This document shows positions 10,486 to 21,106 of a DNA stretch of 64,000 bases, piece by piece. Origin of the DNA: Eriocheir sinensis. Its lineage: Eukaryota > Arthropoda > Malacostraca > Decapoda > Varunidae. Position 1 is the first letter of the stretch, and each line of letters begins with the position of its first letter. A model generated the notes under the pieces. It saw only the letters and a program-made list of their open reading frames with translations. It ran no database searches and had not been told where the DNA came from. The stretch is taken from the NCBI RefSeq assembly GCF_024679095.1, contig NW_026111836.1, positions 42,471 to 106,470 of the forward strand, given 5' to 3'. Made by a program: the position numbers and the translations under genes.

Positions 10486-11678
10486 ATGAGAGCAAGTTTA
10501 CTGACCAAAGCCAAGAGTGTGAGAAAAGACATGCAGGGAAGGATGACCTCAACAAATACACCCACACACTCTGGTGTAAGACCTCATGAAAGTCGGGAGT
10601 GTGGCAAAAGGTTTAGTAATAGGAGTAACCTCAAACATCACACCGTTACACACACTGGTGCAAGAAACCATGAGTGTGAAGTTTGTGGGAAATGTTTCAA
10701 TCAGAAGGGTCACCTCAACACACACACCCTTACACACACCAGTGCAAGAAATCATGAGTGTGAAGTTTGTGGGAAATGTTTCAGTCAGAAGGTTACCCTC
10801 AACACACACACCCTTACACACACTGGTGCAAGAAACCATGAGTGTGAAGTTTGTGGGAAATGTTTCAATCAGAAGGGTACCCTCAAATTACACACCCTTA
10901 CACACACTGGTGAAAGAAATCATGAGTGTGAAGTTTGTGGGAAATGTTTCAGTCAGAAGGTTACCGAAGGTTACCCTCAAATTACACACTCTTACACACA
11001 CTGGTGAAAGAAATCATGAGTGTGAAGTTTGTGGGAAATGTTTCAGTCTGAAGGGTAACCTCAAGAAACACTCCCTTACACACACTGGTGAAAGAAATCA
11101 TGAGTGTGAAGTTTGTGGGAAATATTTCAGTCAGAAGGGTCACCTCAAATTACACACTCTTACACACACTGGTGAAAGAAAGCATGAGTGTGAAGTTTGT
11201 GGGAAATGTTTCATTCAGAAGAGTAACCTCAAATTACACACTCTTACACACACTGGTGAAAGAAAGCATGAATGTGAAGTTTGTGGAAAATGTTTCAGTC
11301 AGAAGGGTACCCTCAAATTACACACTCTTACACACACTGGTGAAAGAAATCATGAGTGTGAAGTTTGTGGGAAATTTTTCAGTCAGAAGGGTACCCTCAA
11401 GAAACACACCCTTACACACACTGGTGAAAGAAATCATGAGTGTGAAGTTTGTGGGAAATGTTTCATTCGGAAGGATAACCTCAAATTACACCTTGTTACA
11501 CACACTGATGCAAGAAGTCATGAGTGTGAAGTTTGGGAAAAGGTTCAAACTGAAGAGTATATTGGACAGGCACGTCTTCAGACACTCTGGTCATAAAGGG
11601 TTCAAGTGCGATGTTTGTGGGAAACGTTTCATGACTAAGTGTGAGATTGTCAGGCACATGAAGGTCCACTTCTCCTGA
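10486..11678 (+). pseudogene. C2H2 zinc-finger gene, copy 1, frameshifted
   Basis: A tandem C2H2 array of 13 finger units counting the first, degenerate one. Each unit is 28 residues (84 bases) with the HTGER-type linker. Compared with copy 2 at 27,500-29,017 it has a 10-base duplication (GAAGGTTACC repeated near 10,965-10,980) and a 2-base loss near 11,533 (TTTGGGAAAAG instead of TTTGTGGGAAAAG). The three frames used in turn are therefore 1, 2 and 3. It also lacks four fingers present in copy 2. The last finger ends HMKVHF before TGA. If expressed as is, it would end after about four fingers. C2H2 arrays of this kind usually bind DNA in the nucleus, but the target is unknown. Confidence 0.9.
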
Positions 11679-12591
11679 GGTGCTGTGCTGATTCAGTTCT
11701 GCTGTGTGTGTGAGTGCAAGTGTTTGTTGTGGTGGTGTTACAGGGCTGTGTGTAGCACAGAGAACAGAAAATATTCATCTATTGGAACAAATGGAGACTG
11801 TGACGGCATGATCTGTTATTCACTTTCCACCCCAGGCTTCATGTGGTTGGTGGGTCCTGTGAAAGGTCTGATCTTTTTGGTGACTGTGCTGGGCTGGCTG
11901 TTGTGGCCTGGGCTTATTGGTCAAGTGTGTGTGTGTTAATAGTAATAATATAGTGTATTTGGTCTTACCAGCCGCTAAGCTGAAATGTACATTATAAACA
12001 CATTGTAAAGAACAGTAGGTAGGGGTTCAGGGATCTAACACATCAGTGGGAGGTTGGAATGATAGTGGTGGGAGGGTTGAGTGCAGTGTGGTGGTGCCGG
12101 GGAGGGGGAGGACATCCTCTTCCAGATGGTGGCAAGGTGTTAGTCCCAAGGTGTGACATTCATGTAGGTGTGAAAGAGGGGTGACGATATGATTGAGCAC
12201 ATGCTACTTGAGTGATGTATGTATATAAGAGAGAAAAGGGGATTATGGTAACAGTTGTGACTGAATGGAATAGGATGTTGGAGAGGGATGTAAAAAGGTT
12301 AAATGCATGCAATATTATTTCAGCTGAGGTCATTTTCAAAGACAATTGTTGTCATTCAGTAGATCATGTCATTCTTAATCATCAGAAATCATTTTCAAGA
12401 CTCAATTCTGACCTGTCACATTGCGTAGATCTTGTCATTCTTAGTCAGTTGAGGTCATCTTGAAGCCAACAATTCTTGTTTCATAGCTCAATTCTTGTCA
12501 TTTTCCCTCTTTTTGTTCCTCAGATATATTTTTCAAATTAATATCATATTTATTTCCATTTATTTCATTTTGGGAGCAGGCATTAAGGCCA
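11679..12591. other. Zinc-finger gene 3' flank and spacer
   Basis: The duplicated 3' flank (GTGTGTGTTAATAGTAATAAT near 11,930) is probably untranslated sequence of the zinc-finger gene. The join of the two duplicated halves is near 12,157. After that the sequence is AT-rich, without a gene, up to the Harbinger insertion. Confidence 0.5.
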
Positions 12592-12910
12592 GGGCCCGAA
12601 TTTACAATTACTCTTAATCTTTAACTTAAAAGTTCCACTGAATCTCAAGTTTAACTTATAGCTGAGCTTAAATGAAAAAAATAAGTTCAACTTCGCTCAA
12701 CACCTGATCCAGTATGAAAAAGTGTCCTGGCAAAAGAGGTAATTTTTTTAAATTGCAGAATTGCGACACTTCAGTGACTGAATATGTAGTAATACTACTT
12801 TATCAATGTTAAATGATGATATACTTAAGAAGTATGGGCACAATAAGGTAGTATTTATAAAATAAAGGTTACGTTTATCATCCGCGCAAGGTGATATCCT
12901 TTTTTTTCTC

Positions 12911-13210
12911 TTGAATGTAAACACGGACACGCGTTCCTGTTCTTCATTCCCGCATCACCCACCCTCTGACGAAGTAATCATGGAGAATATTGCCGCTTTC
13001 ACTTCTCCCAAGAGGAAAAGGGGAGTAAATTGGAGAGACTGCCCCACACTACATATAGTAGAACAAGTTGGTTTAAGGAAGACAATACTAAGGGGCAAAT
13101 TGAGCCCTAGTTTAACCTACAGCGACAAGCGGGCAGCGTGGGAGGAGGTGACAACAGATACCGTCTGCAAGGGTAGCCACGGTCCCCTAATAGTAGCCTC
13201 TTCCATTTAG
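12911..13210 (+). pseudogene. Myb/SANT-like Harbinger accessory protein, truncated
   Basis: The open frame contains KRKRGVNWRDC, then VEQVGLRKTILRGKLSPSLT and KRAAWEEVT. This is the pattern of the Myb/SANT-like (NAIF1-type) DNA-binding domain encoded by the second gene of Harbinger transposons, which in known elements helps bring the transposase to DNA. The frame ends within a large hairpin (13,189-13,452) and the C-terminal part appears inverted. A frame across 13,385-13,501 (TGYAKWKRLLLDD) may be its displaced remainder. Confidence 0.7.
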
Positions 13211-13452
13211 CGTAACCCGTTTCTGGGTCGTGATCTGTAGAGTCCCTTGAAAGATAGAGTCCCGACAGCCTAAGATTTGGACGCCATTATTGGCCCTGTT
13301 TTCGCCGCGAGAGCGTGTGCTAGTGTTTGAAAAGCGCGGCGAAAACACAGGGCCAATAATGACGTCCAAATCTTAGGTTGTCGGGACTCTATGAGAGACT
13401 CTACAGAACACGACCCAGAAACGGGTTACGCTAAATGGAAGAGGCTACTATT
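13189..13452. repeat. 264-bp near-perfect hairpin inside Harbinger
   Basis: The left arm (13,189-13,309) starts TAATAGTAGCCTCTTCCATT. The right arm (13,335-13,452) is its near-exact reverse complement, with a spacer of about 25 bp. The right arm is part of an open frame and the left arm ends the Myb ORF, so this looks like an inverted duplication within the transposon. Confidence 0.92.
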
Positions 13453-13489
13453 AGATGACATGAATCCGGTGGTATACGATGATCCTCAA

Positions 13490-14120
13490 ACATACGTTTG
13501 AGGCCACTCTCACGCCAAATACAAGCATCATGAGTGGACCCAGGCCAATTAGCTACAACATTAAGAATAGTATATTTGGCATATCAAACACTAATTTTGT
13601 GTTTATGCAATGGAAATTCTTCCTGTTGACATAGTCTGAATCATATTCCCTGGGGGCCAGTATCCTGACATGCGTGCAATCTATTACACCAACAATGACA
13701 GGGACGTTTGCAACTTGCACAAATTCTTGTTGTTTCTCTCTGATTACAGGGACGGTGCGAGGAAATCGAATGAATTGGACAAGTTTGGCTGGTTGTGTAA
13801 AGTGCCTTGAGGTCTCTGTGATCGCTTTGCTCACTGACGACTGTGATTGACCAAGATCATCACTGTTACACATCTGCATTTTCCCCGTTGCTAAGTAACG
13901 CGGCGTAATAATTACTTTCATTTCGGGTGTCAATGCAAAACTCCTTGAAGTAGGGCTTTGCAGGGCCCCTCTCACCAAATCCGTTACGAACAGTACTCGA
14001 TCCTGCACTCTCCAGTCCGTAGCGTTTCAATAGTTCTGCGTCACTCAAAGTATTCAGAACGTCTCTTCGCTCTTGAAAAGTCTTCACTAGGCGCTGACGG
14101 GCTTGTTGACGTTCGGCCAT
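13490..14120 (-). pseudogene. Harbinger transposase, C-terminally truncated
   Basis: Starts MAERQQARQRLVKTFQERRD. The frame shifts near 14,000, continues through VTDLVRGALQSPTSRSFALT and the helix region SQSSVSKAI, includes the first catalytic Asp ([10 protein letters not shown]) and YVNRKNFHCIN, and shifts again near 13,560 before ANWPGSTHDA with the second Asp. The third catalytic residue and the C-terminus are gone, replaced by the hairpin. Two frameshifts and the missing end make it inactive as written. Distinct from the HARBI1-like gene at 3,963-5,525. Confidence 0.85.
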
Positions 14121-14282
14121 CTTGGCGACTGAAGTTCGACTTAGGCTCCTTAATACGGGGTTGGGCCCGCCTAAAATATCCCGTCAGCTAAGATCAACTT
14201 ATGAGGGATAAGATGAAGAATAAAGTTAAACTCGCCCTAAAGTCAAACTTAGCGGTTTAAGATTAATTGTAAATACCGGCCC

Positions 14283-15183
14283 AGGTTATGTTAGGTTACC
14301 TTATATTTAGTTTAATTAGGTCAGATGAGGTTAGGTTACATTTAATTTGATTAGGGTAGTTAGTTTTAATTGTGTTCAATGAATGTGTAATATGCTTTAG
14401 TTATATAATGTGTACTCACCATTGCCAATGGAGCTTGGGAATAATAACACATGACTTAGTCATTCACTTTTTTTTATTGGATTAACCTGCAGTTTGAGTA
14501 TTACAGCTTGATGTAGCACGTAACAGCTGATACAGGAAGGTAGTTGGTGTGGAAGAGAAATGGCTACTAACTCTGCCCTGTGCACAGGGGGTGATAAGTG
14601 GTGCCACAAAGAGATGCTCAGGGCTGAGAAATGTAAATCAAGTAGTGGTGCATTACAGGTGCCCAGTTTGTGAAAGACGGGACAGGAAACGGAGGAAATA
14701 GGTAACTGGAACTGTGTGGCAAAGCAGAAGGGAGGAAAGGACCTGCAGAAGCCACTGCCTCAACAGACTATTGGAAATGGTTTGACTATAGTAAGTCTGC
14801 TGGTCAACAGAAAAATATTCGTAATGTCGTGCCTGGCATGGGCACTCCTTAATAATGTTGGTTAATTATACCTCAAAGTAGAATTAATTGTTGATCACTT
14901 AAACCAGAGAGTAAAATTAGTAGTTCATTTACCAAGTCTAATAAGGCACCGTTATCGCACACAGGATTATCATCTGCCAAATAATATGGGTAGCGTGACT
15001 TTAACACTATTACTTAAGGTAAATATATTTGTTTAGAGATTCTGATGATGAACTAAGGGTCAAGGGACAGGATTCAGCCATACAAGACTAAATTGTCGCT
15101 CATAACACTTAGAACTTAGTCTAATTATAAACTAACATGTAAACACAAGAAACAAGTAGCACCAACACACGAAGAAAACCTAT
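14283..15183. other. Duplicated spacer, no gene
   Basis: AT-rich sequence with scattered AGGTTA words (14,282-14,350). Copy 2 (36,317-37,253) has 39 extra bases after position 36,565, flanked by ATACAG, consistent with a small deletion here at microhomology. No coding signal. Confidence 0.55.
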
Positions 15184-15613
15184 TGTTATGCCGGACGTGT
15201 TACTTGGGTTCCGTGTCGCCGTCAGGAGACTCCGTGGGAGGGAGATATGGAAACACCTTGCACAGCTTCTGTAGTTTAATATTCTTCCTTAGTTGTACAA
15301 TTCACTCTTGACTCTTCACTGACCACTAGCTTACTACTATGACTGGGACTAACTCCTCTCGCCCTCTTCTCCTATATATACCGAACAGTACAGTCTAGAA
15401 CGTTACAGTATATATTAGATTATACAAGAACATGTAGCAAAAATATGTGCGAGTTGGCAACACTTCCCGCCTGGCCGCGGGGCGCGGGCGGGGCCTTGCT
15501 CCCCGCCCCTCCCGGAGCCTTCCGGAGTCCCATAGACCCCGGGGGAAGCTTCCAGCAGAACACTATCAAGTGTTCCCACTAACATGTAAAAAACCTGCTC
15601 ACTCAGTCTAACA
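15184..15613 (-). mobile_element. LTR-like block, minus strand
   Basis: Read on the minus strand it begins TGTTAGACTGAGTGAGCAGG and ends CCGGCATAACA (TG...CA termini). It has a GC-rich upstream half, a TATATATAGGAG box and downstream ATATTAAAC, resembling the U3-R-U5 layout of an LTR. I found no matching partner, primer site or target duplication, so the call is tentative. The duplicate is at 37,254-37,696. Confidence 0.4.
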
Positions 15614-15899
15614 TCACTCATCAACTTAATTAAGCCTTGACTACAACTACCGAGTGTTTGCGCTCCACCGTGGTTACCCCTGATAATGACACGCACACCA
15701 TTTGTCCTTTACCCTCTTTCCTCCTCCCGCACACAACCCCCAGGGCATGCTGGCTTGGGGCCCGACTGCAGTCAGCCAGCCTACCATCAGACAGACTTAA
15801 TTACTTCGACATCTCTGTCTGGGGCGATACCTCGTATAGGAGTCCTTAAATATAATATTATAGCCTAGGTATATTGAACACTTCTATGTATGTGAGGCC

Positions 15900-16137
15900 A
15901 GTTATGCTATTCGAAGCAACAAGTTGAAGAGGATGACATGGAGCCAAGAGTGCAGAATGCTGAGATACATGGGCCATGTGAGATGGACAAGTAGGGTATC
16001 AAACTAGGTGATAAGAATGTGTGGTGTGGAGGTGGTGCCCCTCTTGAAGATCTGTTAGGCAGCATGTTGGTAACCCTCCGCCACTTGTCAATGGTTGAAA
16101 ACTCTCAACGTCTTGCAGTGGGAGTCAAGTCCTCTGG
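15900..16137 (-). mobile_element. LINE fragment plus SINE fragment
   Basis: The same compound of a short LINE piece followed by a minus-strand SINE as at 3,425-3,770. The SINE stops at ACCACG, and the next bases match the spacer near 3,860, showing a deletion relative to the first locus. Confidence 0.6.
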
Positions 16138-16224
16138 ATCACCACGTTGTTTTGTTCTTATGCCTCCGACTGTGAGTTGTGCACATTTACATTTGAAAGT
16201 AATCTATTACTAACTGCAAGGTCT

Positions 16225-16525
16225 ACATATATGCCTACCTATACTCAGGAAAAGAAGTTTCTAATAATTTCCTGCCTGACAACTTGACCAGGAATCTGTC
16301 TGTTGTTTCTCACAGGCTGAACTGGTACTTCTTCTGCAGCGATCCACTCAGTAGTTGTACAGGAGCATACAAGAAGTCGCAATCTTCATAGTCTTCTTGG
16401 GGTCATACTGCAAACTTCCTCCTGACTTATGTAGGCACCTGCACCTTGACTTGAGGATCCCAAAGGTCCGTTCGACAACGCATCTTGTCCTGTGAGGACT
16501 TGTATCGTTCCTCCCCAGGTGTTGT
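16225..16525 (-). pseudogene. Partial copy of HARBI1-like exon 2
   Basis: On the minus strand this matches 3,963-4,280 (start of GTTGTCGGG, the cluster around TGGACCTTTGGGATCC, and the C-terminal coding end). It has an internal loss near 16,335-16,345 and scattered substitutions. It is cut by the poly-T end of a LINE at 16,531. A decayed paralogue. Confidence 0.8.
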
Positions 16526-16530
16526 CGGGC

Positions 16531-17460
16531 TTTTTTTTTTTTTTTTACAACAGATCGAGGAGGCAGCTCAAGGGCACAAAAAAAGAAAACAATAATAAAA
16601 AAGCCCGCTACTCGCTGCTCCCAAAAAATAATTAAAAGACGTGGCCGAAAGAAAGATCAATTTCGGGAGTAGAGATGTCCTGATACCCTCCTCTTGAAAG
16701 AGTTCAAGTCGTAGGCAGGAGGAAATACAGATGAAGGAAGGTTGTTCCAGAGTTTACCAGCGTGAGGGATGACAGAGTGAAGATGCTGGTTAACTCTTGC
16801 ATAAGGGGTTTGGACAGTGTAGGGATGAGCATGAACAGAAAGTCGTGTGCAGCGTGGCTGCGGGAGGGGGGGAGGCATGCAGTTAGCAAGTTCAGAAGAG
16901 CAGTCAGCGTGGAAATATCGATAGAAGATAGAAAGAGAAGCAACATCGCGGCGGAATTTAAGAGGTAGAAGGCTATCAGTAGGAGGAAGAGAGCTGATGA
17001 GACGAAGAGCCTTAGGAACAGAGAGAGGGATAGAATCCGAAAGAGGGCAAAATGGGTACTTCCAAAACTTTATTTGACAACAAAAATAACGTTACTGGAA
17101 ACGCTGTGCCGAATGGCACACGGGGCACTCATACCAGAGAAGTGAGAAGGAGCAGAGGACTGTGATACCCTCTCCTCAACAGGGCACCCGACGCACTAAT
17201 ACATGCCCGTGAATGAGTTGAAAAATTCGGCCAAGGTTAACCACAGTGAGCGCGAGTTTCAAAAACACCTTAATTTTTGTGCCAAACGGCAAACGATTTC
17301 CATTCTAGGGTTCAGCAGTATAGGATATACGTTGTCAGGTCCGGGGCTTGTATTTGTTTTAAGGGACTGGAGAGCTTTAAGGACTTCATCGGTAGTTATT
17401 ACAAAGTTAGGCAATGCCTGCTCAAGAAGAGGAAGAATCTTCCTCCAAGAGAGCGACCCG
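16531..17460 (-). mobile_element. Jockey-like LINE, internally deleted, minus strand
   Basis: The poly-T run at 16,531 is the element's 3' poly-A tail on the minus strand, abutting the HARBI1 fragment. From 16,878 down to 16,657 the C-terminal ORF end is readable (ARVNQHLHSVIPHAGKLWNN, then VFPPAYDLNSFKRRVSGHL). Further upstream, 17,460-17,300 encodes the start of an RT domain (ITTDEVLKALQSLKTNTSPG PDN). The catalytic part of the RT is missing in between, so it is a deleted relic. Confidence 0.75.
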
Positions 17461-18170
17461 CTGAGGGCCACTCCATGTATTATTCCTCCAAGGATAAAAC
17501 TAAGCGTAAGGAAAAGAAAATACAAGAAATAAAAGACCATAAATAAAATGCATAAAAAGACAACAACTTCGGGCATAAAAAGTCTCCAATTAGAAAGAAA
17601 AGAAGAAAAAATAGGGAAAATAGGCAAATCGGAAAATAGGAAAACCTGAATATAGTGTGAAGAAGAGAAAAAAGAAGCAGATCAGATCAAAAGAAGAAGA
17701 AAATACGGAAATAAAAGAAAAATGGGAAAAAATATGTACTAAATCAGAAGAGGAAAACAGGAAAATCTGAATCTAGGTACACAGAAAAAATAAAGAATCA
17801 AGAATGACCTAAGAAGATGTACAAAGAGGAGATTTGATTGATTGATAGTTTATTGTTGCAGATAAACAAGAGGAGAAGGGAAAAGAAGAAAACGGAGAAA
17901 TAAAAAAAAAATGGGAAAATAGGTCAATCGGAAAGGATAAAATAGGAAAGTCTGAATATAGGGAGACAGAAAAGTGAAACAATCAAGAAGGACCCAAGAA
18001 GCTATAAAGGAAGGAGAAGAACAAGACGACGAGGAAGCAAACAAGTCCCCTGTGACATCAAGACCAAGGTCGAGGTCCGCCGCGTGCCCTGATTCCCTGA
18101 AGTGCCCGGCAGTGTTTCTCGTGGAGGAGGAGGAGCCCCTCGGCGTGCAGGCCCCAGGGTGAGTGTGCGG
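17461..18170. other. A-rich purine tract, no gene
   Basis: Runs of AGAAGAAAA and GGGAAAATAGG words with internal near-repeats (for example around 17,640, 17,750 and 17,930). Apparent low-complexity sequence. I see no gene. Confidence 0.6.
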
Positions 18171-19155
18171 GGTGGTGGAGGCCAGGTGTGGACAGGCTAC
18201 ACTTGGGACAGGAAGGAGGGGAGGCCAGGGTGTGGACGGCCACACTTGGGACAGGAAGGAGGGAGGGCCAGGTGTGGACAGGCTACACTTGGGACAGGAA
18301 GGAGGGAGGGCCAGGTGTGGACGGCTACACTTGGGACAGGAAGGAGGGAGGGCCAGGGTGTGGACGGGCTACACTTGGGACAGGAAGGACGGTAGGGCCA
18401 GGGTGTGGACAGTCTCCACTTGGGACAGGAAGGAGGCGAGGGCCAGGGTGTGGACGGGCTACACTTGGGACAGGAAGGTGGGAGGGCCAGGGTGTGGACG
18501 GCCACACTTGGGACAGGAAGGAGGGAGGGCCAGGTGTGGACGGCTACACTTGGGACAGGAAGGAGGGGAGGCCAGGGTGTGGACGGCCACACTTGGGACA
18601 GGAAGGAGGGGAGGGCCAGGGTGTGGACGGGCTACACTTGGGACAGGAAGGAGCGGAGGGCCAGGGTGTGGACGGGCTACACTTGGGACAGGAAGGAGGG
18701 GACTCAGGGGAGGGCCAGGGTGTGGACGGGCTGTACTTGGGACAGGAAGGAGGGGAGGGCCAGGGTGTGGACGGGCTACACTTGGGACAGGAAGGAGGGA
18801 GGCCAGGGTGTGGACGGGCTACACTTGGGACAGGAAGGAGGGGAGGGCCAGGGTGTGGACGGGCTACACTTGGGACAGGAAGGAGGGGAGGGCCAGGGTG
18901 TGGACGGGCTACACTTGGGACAGGAAGGAGGGGAGGGCCAGGGTGTGGACGGGCTACACTTGGGACAGGAAGGAGGGGAGGGCCAGGGTGTGGACGGGCT
19001 ACACTTGGGACAGGAAGGACGGGCGGGCCGGGGTGTGGACAGGCCACACTTGGGACAGGAAGGAGGGGAGGGCCAGGGTGTGGACGGGCTACACTTGGGA
19101 CAGGAAGGAGGGGAGGGCCAGGGTGTGGACGGGCTACACTTGGGACAGGAAGGTT
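18171..19155. repeat. 45-bp G-rich minisatellite, array 1
   Basis: About 22 tandem units containing CTACACTTGGGACAGGAAGG and GGGGAGGGCCAGGGTGTGGA. Most units are 45 bp, with some of 41-54. Because 45 is a multiple of three and the unit lacks stops, long open frames cross the array on both strands. Each full unit has four G-tracts (GGGG-A-GGG-CCA-GGG-...-GGG), fitting a G-quadruplex pattern. Confidence 0.97.
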
Positions 19156-19244
19156 CAGGTAGATAGCGGAAGTCCTGCCTTTGGATCGGCACTTCCTGAT
19201 GTGATCTTGTTACTGTGGTCTTGTGGTCTTTTTTTAGAACATGC

Positions 19245-19350
19245 ATCTTTAAGAGGGGGGGGCCTGGGGGGGGCACAGCCCCCCCTTGGTTAGCAAGGGG
19301 GGTCATTAGCAGGTCATAAAGTTCGGTTGGAGTAGTTTAAATATGATCCC
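19245..19350. repeat. G/C-run palindrome module, shared
   Basis: G-runs followed by CACAGCCCCCCC, then GGTCATAAAGTTCGGTTGGA and GTAGTTTAAATATG. The same order occurs in the core of the 675-bp transposon (3,049-3,160). No terminal repeats of that transposon are seen here, so this is a fragment or a deletion derivative. Confidence 0.7.
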
Positions 19351-19432
19351 CCACAAAAATACCCCGAGTTCACGCAGATCCCCGAAGATCGTTGGGGGAA
19401 GGGAATTAATTCGACTTCTTTACTTCAAAGTA

Positions 19433-20382
19433 CAGTAAAACCCCGATTATCCGAAAGCGGATTATCCGAAAAACCGGATTATCCGAAATTGATCTGGATA
19501 ATGCAATTAAATTTTTTTTTCTATACTAAAACGTTATAAAACATCAAAAATAAATAAAAGTAACTACATATGTACTATATTAACACATTTAAAATTGATA
19601 AGAACAGTTAAAATGAATATGCTTTCTAATACGTATTGCCGAAATAGCTTGTAACGAATAGATCAATGTAATAGACAAAAAACATTAAACAAACTCTCAA
19701 CAACACCACGTCCGCACCTTCGCCCCAGCAAGGACGTAGGTGCGGCGAACGAACAAACTACTGCACGACTACTCTCACACCGTACTCTCAAGACAACGAC
19801 ACAAACACGACTCCCCTCTCCACTCCATGCCACATTCCCCTTCCAACATACGAGTTGCGCGATAATATGAGTCATCATACTGTGTCTCCACCTGCACGAT
19901 GCATCAAGGTCACACTTGCAAGCTTGCACAACCATTCACAATCGCACTCTGCAACATTCACAATTCAGATCTGCAACGCTCACAAGTATCAACATACACT
20001 GGTCCAGACAAGGAGACACACAGACAAACATACAATAAAACATTTACATCACATGTTTTAAGTGTACTACTTTGTTTAGCGTAGCGTGTGTTTGTTTGGT
20101 TTCATTGTTTACATCGTCAGTCGGCGGCAGTCGCGTCACACACTTCACACTGGGCAGTCGCATCGCGTTCTACCTGTGCTTCGACCTCACTTCTTTCTAC
20201 ATCACCATGCCGAAAGAAACCGGGAAAAGGAAGAAAGTCGTCCTTACCATACAGCAGAACACAATGCCGACGATCAAACTGGCGGCGATCAAAATGGCGG
20301 CCATAAATCCGGATTATCCGAAAAATCGGCTTATCCGAAAGAGGCTTCCCCCCTTCCATTTCGAATAATCGGGGTTTTACTG
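19433..20382 (+). mobile_element. pogo/Tigger-like element, internally deleted
   Basis: Terminal inverted repeats CAGTAAAACCCCGATTATCC (left) and CAGTAAAACCCCGATTATTC (right, opposite strand), flanked by TA on each side, which is the Tc1/mariner/pogo signature. GGATTATCCGAAA motifs are repeated near both ends. From 20,208 a short frame MPKETGKRKKVVLTIQQ resembles the first residues of Tigger-type transposases and then runs out. Length is 950 bp, so it is non-autonomous. Confidence 0.9.
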
Positions 20383-20384
20383 TA

Positions 20385-21106
20385 CTTTTTTTTTTACTAT
20401 GATATATGGAGGCGTATTATCGTATTCTGGAGGTGCGGAATCAATATCCACAATCACCTTGTATACGTACTGGGAATACGAGCCCGTGAAGCAGATTCAA
20501 AATCCGGTCATTAAGGATTCACGTGTTCGAACAGCTCGGGCAAGAGGTTCGAGAGCCTGCACTTCCTGCACAAGCCGCAGTAGTGTTAAAGGCGTGGTGT
20601 TGGATGGATCCCAGCTAGCCGGTGGTTTTACTTGTGTCAGTGATAAACAATGAAGATACACTGTGTTTGGTGCCACGGACTCTACTTGGAGGACAGAAAC
20701 CTTGCGATGAGGTGACAACCTACTAATGAGAGGGCATGAGTGTGGTGGAGGCGGTTTATGTGAGCACAGATGGCCGCCGGTGCCACGCCAGATGGTGAGG
20801 TGAGCATCGTTTGGTGGGTTCACGACGCTTGTCTCCCAAAGCAAGCTTGGGGATCCACTGAGTGCATGGTTTTCATATGGGAAACACTAAATTCATCGCA
20901 AACGCTTATTTTAGTGGTGGTGGGAGGAAAAATTCCCTAAATTTAGGGAATTTCCCTAGATCTAAGGAGTTTTTACCCCCCCCCCCCACTAAAAAATACG
21001 CGAATGAGACGGATTTCGTGTCCCCCACCCGAAACCCCACATTCCCACCAGGTCCCCAGGCTTGTATGGGGGGGAGGGGGGAGTATGGGCAAACACTAGA
21101 ATTTTA
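20385..21106. other. Spacer with an inverted repeat
   Basis: No gene. A fold-back is visible: 20,881-20,922 (ACACTAAATTCATCGC...TTTTAGTGG) is complementary to 20,987-21,023, with an inner palindrome CCCTAAATTTAGGG at 20,934-20,947. This could be a small MITE, but no target duplication is evident. Confidence 0.55.

Larger units (their letters stand above)
12592..14282. mobile_element. PIF/Harbinger DNA transposon with terminal repeats
   Basis: Terminal inverted repeats are GGGCCCGAATTTACAATTA (left) and, on the opposite strand, GGGCCGGTATTTACAATTA (right), with 17 of 19 positions matching. Inside are a Myb/SANT-like gene (plus) and a Harbinger transposase (minus), arranged convergently as in animal Harbinger elements. 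Both are damaged. The duplicate locus at 36,301-36,330 lacks the element and reads straight through (GCATTAAAGCCAGGTTATG), so this is an occupied/empty pair. The join is compatible with a short duplicated target of up to three bases (CCA). Length is 1,691 bp. Confidence 0.93.
6214..16137. repeat. Segmental duplication, copy 1
   Basis: Near-identical to 23,216-29,489 plus 35,879-38,220. It begins inside a SINE (CCAAGACCACCCACATGCTG) and ends inside another SINE (GTCCTCTGGATCACCACG). The two halves meet at about 12,157 here, but are separated by 6.4 kb in copy 2. Copy 1 alone contains the Harbinger element (12,592-14,282). Confidence 0.95.

Noticed and set aside
18163..19293. Open frames of 250-376 residues across the G-rich minisatellite, both strands
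   Set aside because: The 45-bp unit is a multiple of three without stops, so every frame stays open by arithmetic. There is no domain, start context or composition typical of a gene.
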